A DNA stretch of 64,000 bases, from contig OX387183.1 in assembly GCA_947561395.2 (NCBI GenBank), positions 57,333,915-57,397,914 on the forward strand, in the 5' to 3' direction. Position 1 is the first letter of the stretch; each line of letters opens with the position of its first letter. Below, one piece after another: positions 48,606-64,000 of this stretch. The stretch comes from Buxus sempervirens (lineage: Eukaryota; Streptophyta; Magnoliopsida; Buxales; Buxaceae). The translations under genes were made by a program, and so were the position numbers. A model generated the notes under the pieces. It ran no database searches, had not been told where the DNA came from, and worked only from the letters and a program-made list of their open reading frames with translations.

Positions 48606-48908
48606 AACCGAAATCTTCTCCGCAAGGTGGGGGAGATCAGATAAACTAGAATCGCTGTCACTGCTATACCTCGAATCCGCCCCGCCACTTCCATTCTCCA
48701 AGAAATCGCTTACCATAAGCGCTAAGTCGTGCTCACTCTCATGGCTGAAACCACCCACGGGTCCGACGAGTTGACTCCCAACGCCTGCCAATCTGACCCA
48801 GAAATCTCCAGCCGCGGCGCTAATGCGGCAATCCATCTTACAACTATCAAGAGCGTCGCCCTCAACCGGGGCGACAGCTGCCCGTCTTGCAAACCCCCAC
48901 GTTCCCAT
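44793..48908 (-). CDS. DUF506 (PDDEXK-like) family protein
   Basis: Three minus-strand exons, 48,908-48,609, 46,161-45,957 and 45,274-44,793, join in frame to 328 residues. Family hallmarks are in order: SDFLENGSGGADSRYSSDSD near 70-90, then FYKCTVNQYESDLLSVVHSV, then KLLRSSGYDAAVCASKWQG near 150, DHEYIDV near 176, and IIDIDFRSHFEIARAVESY, SLKQNSMPFPPWRSLAYLQ and AKWHSSYQR toward the C-terminus. These define plant DUF506, a PDDEXK-nuclease-like fold of unknown biochemical function; Arabidopsis members affect root-hair growth. Intron 1 starts GTTGCT and at once enters a (CT)n microsatellite of about 25 repeats. The minus-strand start ATG lies at 48,908 with no in-frame Met extension supported. 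Confidence 0.93.
48554..48604 (+). repeat. (AG)n microsatellite at an intron donor
   Basis: About 25 AG dinucleotides on + (CT on the sense strand of the DUF506 gene), starting four bases inside intron 1. Perfect repeat of about 50 bases. Confidence 0.95.
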
Positions 48909-51900
48909 CTTAATTCAACTGTGCAATCACAATTTTAAAAGACTTCTGCTCAACGCAAACCCTAATCCCTCGGTCACAAGCTTGGAAAATCGAAATTCAC
49001 GGGGAAGAAACTATACCTTCTCAAAATCATTGAGCTCCAACGACAATGTAACATTAAGATTCAAACAAGGAAACCGTTGTGAAATCCAGGAATCCCAAAA
49101 AAGCAAAAACAAAAATTCATCTACAAGAAGTTCTTTCCTCCTCCATGAGAGAATTAAAGTCGACAGCCAATTCCTTCCGAAGGAATTCAAAGCAGAAAGT
49201 GATTGAGAACATTAGAAACCGAGATCAAGGAAATTGATGAGCAAAAATTATCGAAAACAAAGAAATACAAAACACCAAATTTTATTCGGGTTGTAGGAAT
49301 TATTGACAGTTTGATCCAAAGGGTGAAAGAAGGAAGAAGAGCCTGCGGCAACCCAAAGGATGGAAGGCGAAAGAAACGGAGAAGAAACTTCTTAAAGCGG
49401 TGAAACGCAAATGCAATGACTTTATTGCCCTCTTCCGATCTCAAAATTACTAAACAAGCTGAACATTTTCAGGCTACGGATAAGGCCTGAAGACTCTGAA
49501 CAAGGATGGAAAGCAGGTTAGTTTCGTGTAAATTTGTTTGGAAAGATCTTTTTGAATTATCATAACACCGATTATCTTCCGAAGGGAAAATCCAGCCATT
49601 AGAAAGAAGGAGAGGGGCATAATCATAATTTTGACAAGAATTTAGATTTTGGCGTGGGAGGCAAGTAAAGGTTGGTCCAAGTTCCAAAATGAGTAACGGT
49701 CATGGCCGAATCGGAGTTGCCGGGAGCGACACGGCAGCTCACCACATCACGAGAAAGAGAGGGCGGAAATTGACCGGAGGCCGCGCGGGTTGCTCGGAGA
49801 TTCGAATATACGCGCCTCCGCCTCTTTTCACGCTCCACGCGTTAGGCCCATGCCACCTACAAAGATCACGAGACCTACAAAGATCACGAGAAATTGTAGT
49901 CCCTCTTGATTAGTCATTGGATGCTTTCTCGCGAACATCCAACAAAAGGAGATCAAATTGAAGGCCATGTCAGCTGGTTCCTCACGTTGAAAGATCTGTT
50001 GGTTCAACGGTGGAAGGGGTGTACATATAGGCTTCATGCACCTAAGTGGACATATACATCACCGTTGGATTAGCAGATCTTCCGATCAAGGACTCCAGCA
50101 AATTTTAAGTCATCAAATTGCATCCGTGTGTTGATTTTGACCACGACCACGGGAAAGTAATGACTGGGGCTCATGGGACATAGGGGATTTGGCTGGATCG
50201 CCATGGCAATTATTCCAATCAAATTGAGTTGGTATCAAAGAAGAATTATTTACCAAAGCACCATCGATTTGTTTGTCATACATAATACAAATGTTGATGC
50301 TGTTACTTGACCTTGTCAGATGTAATTACATGCAGAACATCTTTCTTAGTCTTAAGTCTTAAACAATTAAAAAGGGTGGTAATGATGGTCAGAAAAATAA
50401 TGATGAATAGCTGGACAGATTCTCTCAATACTTTTCAATAATTGGATTGTTAAACAATGTTTAGGGACAGCTCAATTTCACTTAAAAAAATAGTTAAAGT
50501 GTTTCAAGAAAGGGGTTCCCAGATAAATATAATTAAACTTTTTAAGAAAGCGTATGAAAGACTTCTAGCAAACGAATAATTCAATTTAGTATGACTATAT
50601 TATTAAATAAATTAAATTATTTTGGTAAAACTTCCTTGCCAATGGGATTTAATATTTTTACTGGGAGAGAGAAGCTGCCATGGAAGAACGGACAAGAAAA
50701 GCGTGGAAATGCCAAGCACAGGTACCTACCATCTATGGAATCACAGCATATTATAATGAACTCTCTAAATTCTAGGGCTCACATGGGGAAGGAGACATTA
50801 GGCATGTTATATTGCTTTCTCGACTTACCTACCTGATAAATTTATCATACAAACTGCTACTTGCATACATACATACATTGAGAGAGACAGAGAGCGAGGG
50901 AGGGCGAGAGACAGAGTTTCACACTTGTTTCTTCCAGGTAACAATAGAAGATTACTTCTTACTTCTGTTCTGTTTTTCAGGGTTGGCTTTAAGAATTATT
51001 TCAATGATAAGGTAGCTACATTTTCAGTGGAATCAAAAAAAAAATTTCATTTTAAATAAAAATTTATCTTCTTTTCTGTATTTTTCTTTTTCTTTTTTCA
51101 AGTGGAACATGGAGGGAAACTGGGAAGGAAGAGTCTAGGAGAAGAGTCAAATTAAAATTAGACTCAATATAAGGGAAAGTATGGACCACTTAATCTCAAA
51201 TGACAACTGTAGCAACACACTCCGTATGGGTCCCAGGGACCCTTTGCCTCCTAACAAGAGAAAATTGTAACTACTACAACATTCAGGGACCAATTCAGGC
51301 AAACAATGCAGAAGATTTCATTGCATCTTCCATACTTCAGAAAATAAACAATTTCAAGCAATCCATGAAAGTAAAACCTCAATAACCTCGAGAGTCTTTA
51401 AACTTGGACCTATCGTCAAAACAAAAACATCAACAGTTAAAAACAAGATCAAGACCCTAAAAACCAAAAGATATTCTAATCTTACATGAACCAAATATTT
51501 CCCTGAAAGAATTTCCAATTAGTTGCTAAACTACAGTAATCACTTTAAAGCAACAAAAAAATTTAAGGCTTTATAACCTTATCTGATGTTTTCCCATCCA
51601 CATGCTGGAAAAGTCATCTTATGGACACAGAAATCATGGCTTATGTAAATAATTTACAAAAACATTTATCATGATTTGATCGGTGATTGACTAGGACATC
51701 TGTCATTGATCATTCACAGGTATACATTTGAATAATCATGCTGAGGTTTCCTTCTTGTTACAAAGCGGTATCATGGAAAGGCCAAAATAGATTGCTAAAA
51801 CCATGTATGATCACAGAATACAAACCCTTGCTGTCCACTGAAGAAGAAACTCCAGACAATGTTTTACTTTAATAATGTAATTCCAACTGCATTAACAAAA

Positions 51901-52220
51901 TCAAACTTGAAATCTAATGAGATTAAGGGGATCATTATGGTAACCACAAGAGCCTAGCACATTGATTATGTTTTGTATATCCTCTTGTTAATAAAATGAA
52001 ATCTTTGCAGTTTACAAAACAATAAGTTCCTTTTTGAGTACCCAAATCATCAAAATCATGGTGGCCCTATACCACATCTGAGGCAGGACATTGTTAGAAA
52101 GGCAATGGCTGATGGCAAAGTACTTCCCTCACATGTTTTCCCAGAGTGCTTCAACTAGTGTCTAGACAAGATGAATGACCATTTGAGTTGCTATCAAATC
52201 TGGAAAGGAGCTCCACACAT
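48909..52220. other. Intergenic region between DUF506 and PSF2
   Basis: The first several hundred bases should be the DUF506 promoter and leader. A direct duplication of ACCTACAAAGATCACGAG occurs at about 49,855-49,891. (CATA)n and GA-rich runs lie at 50,865-50,920. No coding gene was recognised. Confidence 0.4.
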
Positions 52221-55200
52221 CTAGTGGCGTCGGAGATCCCGCTGAGAAACAAAAAGAATTATCAGAGAAAGGAAATTTCTCGGAAGTTGAAACAACAATC
52301 TTTCAACATTTGACACAGGAGTCAAACTAGTACCTCCTGGTGTCATATCAACATTATTTCAGATGAACTGAAATTTTATAGACATAACAATAAAAATATC
52401 AATAAACTATTGGCAGATTACTAAATCTAGCGTCCACATGACAAAGCCCCAAGTCATAATAAAAAAGACCGACAACTTCTCTATAGTATAAATCCTGGCT
52501 TTTAGAAAAACGAAGTTCCATTCAATTCATCACACCATAACAGATAATGACTCACATCCACCATGCATGAAGATTAATTACACTTACTTTTTACTCCAGC
52601 CGGGTTGGTTTTCTTTAGACAAGTAAATTGTATATGAACCTGAAATTTCTGGAAGTATTATAACTCAAGCCATATATAGCTATTCCACCAAGCATTTAAA
52701 CCAGGATAAACCCAATTAAACCATGGAAATTCATTTACAGAAACTACTCCCATCAAATCTACCAAAATCCCAAGCAGAACAGACTGTTGCTGCAAAATGG
52801 CATGTTCAGTAGTATGTTTTCAAAATAACCTAGGCGCCAACTTGGACCAGACAAACCGGCAGATGACAATTTGCATGGAGCAAACTTGATCCTTCGTCCC
52901 ACTGTCTGGGTGATAAAATCAAACATACAATATTTATTTGATCTAGAGGTATCGGACATTCTCTCTGAGGACTGTACAGGTTTGACTTGGAACTTGCAAT
53001 TCCATTGTGACTTACGTCCTTCAGATATGGAGGAGCTTGGTTATCTGTTAGAGGAACTTTCCCAAGTAATTATTGACTCCTCATTGCCTGATAGACATGT
53101 CTGGTCTCTTTCTTCTCATGTCCTTTTTTTTAACCATATTTGCACCAACCTTAGATCTAATCCCCCTATACACCACCACCTCCACAAAGTATGGTTGATT
53201 TTTTTGAAGATACCAGGTCATCCATTGATAAGGTCATCAAATCCATCAAATTGTTCTTAGGCTTCCAGATATAAAGAATTCAAGGGTTCATTGGCTTCAA
53301 AGATTATGTTAAATAGGGTCGTGCTTTGTTATGCATCCATAGAGATACAATACGTTGTATAGCAGTGGCAACCCCCTAGGGCAGAAACTATGGAATTGAA
53401 CCTTAATGGGTGTTCTTTAGGGAATCCTGGGACATTGCGAATTGAAGGGATGATCAGAGATCACGACGGTTTTAATCTTTTGTGTACCTGCAGGGATGGA
53501 GATTCTATTCAAGCTGAGTTCTTAGCTTTCATGAGTGGTATGCACATTATTCGGAGCAAAAGTTTTAGAGATGTGGTAGGGGAGGGAGATGCAGCTGCTA
53601 TTACTCATTTAAGGATGGAGGATGAGGTTGGACCTTACGACTACGACATATGGTGAGGATGGCTAGATCACTGGTATGTGGGTTGAACATCTCATTCAAC
53701 CATGTGCAAAAAGCAGCCAGCGTGGTGGTGGATAAATTAGTTAATGCAGGGGCTAGATGACAGGATCTCATTGCTGGCGACGTAGTAAAATATGCTTAGG
53801 TGCTTATTAGGGGTTTGTTTGCTGAGCTAAGGCTCCTTAGGTGTGTAATATGATACTGATTTTGTACTTTTATAACCCTTTAACTTCTACTATAATCTTC
53901 ATCACTCGTCCCAAAAAAAAAAAAAAAACCAGACTGATCCATTACTGGGTTGAAGTGTAGGACAAGTTAAACAACACTGCCACTGAAATATGCCACTGAA
54001 ATAGGACTGTTTAATGTCAATGCTGAATAATTGCAAGAAAACAAGAATCGATATGATCAAACTCCTCCCGAATCATCCTGCTTCAATTAATAGGCTATTA
54101 TTTACTTAAACCCAAATTAATAACTGACAGAAAAATAAATGGAGAAACAGTTGATTGTCTCAGATGAGATGCTATTATTGCTAAACTACTAATATGTCGT
54201 AATTTTAACCTTTTCCGGAAAAGCAAAGAAGTTTAAAGCAAACTTACCCTTGGTCCACGGTCGACTACTTGTGGTCGCCTATTAGCCATTGTGTCTGGAT
54301 TCTGTATCATCTGTGGACTATCATGCTTATAAAAAGACTGTAGGGCTCTCACAACAAACGGACGAACTATATTCACTTCCATTGCAGATAGATTTTTCAG
54401 CTGAGGCATACAAAGTTATGATAACGTAAAGGCACAGAATGGCAGATATTCCATGGAAATATAACTGGACGATAATTACAGGGGGGGGAAGGTATCTACA
54501 GAGGACTGATAAGGAGCACTATATTCCACAACTAGGAAATTCAATGAAATAAGCGTTATAATTTTAATGCATTAAAACAAATACACATTTTTTTATGGTT
54601 GGGGCCACTTTTTATGATCCGTTTTCCTCATTTTGCACCTAAAACACTATATTAGTTTCACTTGGGAATATATTTAACACTTTTACACATACAGTCATAG
54701 ATAGACAAACAAGAACAGCAAGGGTTAGCTTAAGAACCGTTCAAACAAATTCCAAAATTTGTAAATAAACCTCAAGGGCCAACAAAGTCCAGTTCTTAAT
54801 CATCATATACAAGGGGTACATAAATGGTGATAAAAAATATACCTTGACTGCATGTGTACGAGCAGAAATTGTCTCCAATCCTGTCTCGACCTTATGAAAC
54901 CTTACATCTCTAATATCCTCAATCAGAGATCTCATCTGCAAGAAAAATCCCTATGCATATAACACATAAAAGAAATCTGACTGTATACAGCAATCAGACA
55001 GACAGTTCCCAAACTCACCATATATATGTCAGGGATGTCATCACGAGCACTATTATCAACAGAATTTAGGTTGGTGTCAGGATTGTCAAAGGAAAATGGA
55101 AATGAAAAGGCAACAATACATACTGATCAAACAGGAGCCTTGAAATTTCTACATAATGGAAAGGTAGTGGCTGAAATTCTCTAGGAGATTCTCTCTCAGC

Positions 55201-56117
55201 TTCTAAGACCTGCGTTAACTTTTCTGGGCCACAGAGAAAATACTGATAAATGAGAGGTATAATCATAAAAATTTATTTTCCAACTTTGAACATTAAAAAG
55301 CCTAAAGATTTCTATAACATAAAGAAACATCCAAGTTTTCTGCTGCACCAATGCATCACTAAATGCAAAAGAGCAGAGACCTCAGATATTTTCCAAGCAT
55401 GTGTACAACAGGGATGTCAAACTTGTCCTTACAACCAACTATAAGTTTCTAGCACAGAAAACTAACAGATGACACATTATTTAGAGGACGAAAGTTTGAC
55501 ATTGGGAATCTATATGAAGATATGCAGACATGATACAAGAGGTGGTCGGGAAAGTTCAACATGGTTAAAAGATAAATATGAAAAAGTGAAACATCTTAAA
55601 AAGAAAACTCACCAACAGACATCCATTGGGGAAGTCGAATGGTGCACTTTCCTCTCTTCTTCAAAGCAACAGCAAGCCACAGTGGAACTTCAGTCGCTAT
55701 TTGTGGACGGAATGGACCATAATCCCCCTTATAATAACAAAACCAAGCATCAGATCATTTCATGATCCACATATTCTCACAAAGAAAAATATAAGAAACA
55801 AGAGAAAATAAACAATGGATAACTACACAGATAAAATTCAAAGCCTCCATTCTAATATTTGGGACAATTTCCACCATTTCGTCTTCTGCAAGAAACTCTA
55901 CCTGAAAAATCCAAACTATAATCAGACAATTTCCCTCGAGCTACATTACAATTCCAATACAAAAGCAGAATTCAAAGCAAATAAAAAAAAAAGGAAAATT
56001 TGAAACAACACAGTCCAAAAATAAGGCGCAAAAACAATAAAGAAGGAGTTTGATTAACATCTGTGATACCTCAGCTGCAGAGAAAAGTGATAGATGAGGA
56101 TCGGATTGTCCAGCCAT
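52221..56117 (-). CDS. PSF2: GINS complex subunit PSF2
   Basis: Eight minus-strand exons join exactly in frame: 56,117-56,070, 55,901-55,827, 55,727-55,613, 55,223-55,124, 55,049-55,019, 54,935-54,843, 54,400-54,248 and 52,241-52,221, giving 211 residues. Motifs are collinear with plant PSF2: [116 protein letters not shown] and the basic end RGPRRDLRRH. PSF2 with SLD5, PSF1 and PSF3 forms GINS, part of the CMG helicase at replication forks in the nucleus. Length matches the family. The last exon codes only six residues and lies 2.0 kb downstream, beyond an intron containing a LINE insertion. It is divergent with TPI, 814 bases apart. Confidence 0.96.
52853..53927 (+). pseudogene. LINE fragment in PSF2 intron 7
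   Basis: On the strand opposite to PSF2 lie a zf-RVT-upstream region ([20 protein letters not shown], then DRHVWSLSS) and a broken RNase H ([41 protein letters not shown]), then a tail and a poly(A) run of 16 at about 53,913. Stops and frame changes separate these parts. A possible target duplication ACCAGAC occurs at 52,846-52,852 and 53,928-53,934, short and partly inside the A-run, so tentative. Confidence 0.75.
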
Positions 56118-56931
56118 TCTGCAAATTCCAGGACTCTTAAGGGTTTATAAACAAATTAACACAGCTTCGACTCTTCAATTGCATTAATCTGACGGAGATG
56201 TTAACAAAACAGCATGTGTAAAATGGGACACAGAGATCACTGTATTCTGGAAGAAATTCGATTGCAGTCCGCAGATCGTACAAATAGACTGACTCAAGTA
56301 CGAAGTCGGGAAACCCTAGTTTCAATGGCGGGAAACCATATGAAAGGACTTCAGGAATGTTTTAACTTTTAAGTTTCCATCCAAACCGGTTTCCTTAAAA
56401 CGGTAGCTCCATCTTTCAAACAGCCCAAAAACCGCAGGAGCGCCAACACCAGGAACCCGAAACCGCGGATGGAGAAGCATTTGAACTCTCACGTGCCGTC
56501 GGTGTTCCTGATGTTCCGTTGCTTTTTGGTCATTTTGCTCTCATTTCAGTCTCCGAATTTCGACACCTCAAGATCCTGTGGATGAAACCGAGGAAACCGC
56601 GTGCTCCTTAGCCGCGGAAGATAAACGTTTTCGGAATCACGAATTTGGCCCCGATACATAATCCATTTATCTGTTCCCCTGAAAAGTCTCTGAGGTCAAA
56701 AACCGACAAGACGAAGGTTATGTTAGTAATTTAAGTGAACTGACGGGGCAATTCGCTCGCCTTCAAAAAGCAGGGGTATTGTAGTCATTCCGAGAAACAT
56801 CGGGCCTCTACTCGGGTCGCTGCTTTGTCATTAAAATCTTCGCTTGTTCTCTAACCCTCTTTCTGCCCATCTCCGATTCTCTCCACTCTTGTGATTCTTA
56901 TCGTTTTCTTAAGCCGATCTGTCGTCAAAAG
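56118..56931. promoter_or_regulatory. Shared PSF2-TPI bidirectional promoter
   Basis: The two start codons are 814 bases apart and point away from each other. About 210 bases upstream of PSF2 lies GGCGGGAAA at 56,327-56,335 (TTTCCCGCC on the PSF2 strand), a canonical E2F site. A telo-box-like AAACCCTAG is at 56,311-56,319. Both are common in plant replication-gene promoters. The TPI side has a CT-rich leader before 56,932. No TATA box stands out. Confidence 0.6.
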
Positions 56932-63442
<6,511 letters not shown>

Positions 63443-64000
63443 GTGCCTTTTGTTGACACCCTAATCACACCTTTCTATTGTTTACTGTCTGATCAAATAT
63501 TTATTCAACTTTAGTGTAATAGACAAGGTAATCATGTATGGTTGTAGTTCAAATGTGAAGAACTGTGCCACCTTATTAGGGCCTGTGGAGAATAAACAAA
63601 GTGTAGGGACTGTGGAAGTTCTTTCAAAGCACAACAGAACTTTTCCCTTGGAACATGCAGGGAAACAAAGTGGAACTTCTCTCTCTCGAAATCTGCATAA
63701 CTAAACTTTAGCCTGATTTTAAACTTTAATTTGGTTTCTTTCTTTCCCAGTGAAATTCACAACATCTGTTTTTATATTGATCAGTTTAAATTTTCTTGAT
63801 TTATTTATTTATTATTCATTTCAGTTGGTCGCCGCTTCGTAATGTTGATTCACTATTTAGTACTTGATTGTCTTTGATGTCTCTCTATCTGTTTGACTTT
63901 TATATATATATATATATGTCCTACTTAGTCAATGGGCATGAGAGAGAGAGAGAGCGATGTCACTTCAAGTTAAATTTTCTATATGGGAATCAACAATACT
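63443..64000 (+). other. TPI intron 7, running out of the window
   Basis: The donor GGAG|gtgcct starts an intron. No sequence coding the expected next exon (GSV...) occurs before the window end. (TA)n and (GA)n microsatellites lie at 63,901-63,918 and 63,940-63,955. Confidence 0.7.

Noticed and set aside
48383-48694. Minus-strand frame with long Ser-Leu repeat
   Set aside because: Translation of the (CT)n microsatellite; it overlaps the true exon 1 of the DUF506 gene in another frame.

Overview
This is nuclear DNA from a flowering plant, probably a woody or early-diverging eudicot with a repeat-rich genome; the species cannot be fixed from sequence alone. The evidence is intron-rich genes with GT-AG splice sites, plant-type gene families (MYB3R, plant MBD, DUF506, plant cytosolic triosephosphate isomerase), and plant LINE, TRIM, SINE, hAT-like and Ty3/gypsy debris. 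There are no tRNA, rRNA, CRISPR or prokaryotic features. Most long reading frames are single exons of spliced genes or retroelement remnants. Six genes could be reconstructed codon by codon across their introns.

Layout: 1-6.1 kb is a mosaic of Ty3/gypsy LTR debris. 7.58-9.39 kb is a hAT-like element holding an intact LINE zinc-knuckle/RNase H ORF. 11.1-20 kb is a MYB3R cell-cycle transcription factor (+), whose promoter holds a cluster of the motif that MYB3R proteins bind. 20.28-22.98 kb holds two hAT-like elements and a perfect-arm MITE. 23.72-25.77 kb and 35.61-38.85 kb are two related methyl-CpG-binding-domain (MBD) genes, both +. Between them lies a palindrome of about 1.85 kb made of two head-to-head copies of the promoter, 5' UTR and first exon of the second MBD gene. 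40.9-41.7 kb is a tandem TRIM retroelement. 44.8-48.9 kb is a DUF506 gene (-). 52.2-56.1 kb is PSF2, a GINS subunit (-), head-to-head with cytosolic TPI (+), which starts at 56.93 kb and runs off the right end of the window.

MYB3R, PSF2 and the E2F-like/telo-box promoter shared by PSF2 and TPI point to cell-cycle functions at both ends of the window; the MBD pair are DNA-methylation readers. The most unusual structure is the MBD-derived inverted repeat. It begins about 40 bp after the stop codon of one MBD gene and carries the 5' end of the other, so read-through RNA could fold into a long hairpin matching the second gene's 5' end. That is inference and needs small-RNA and methylation data.
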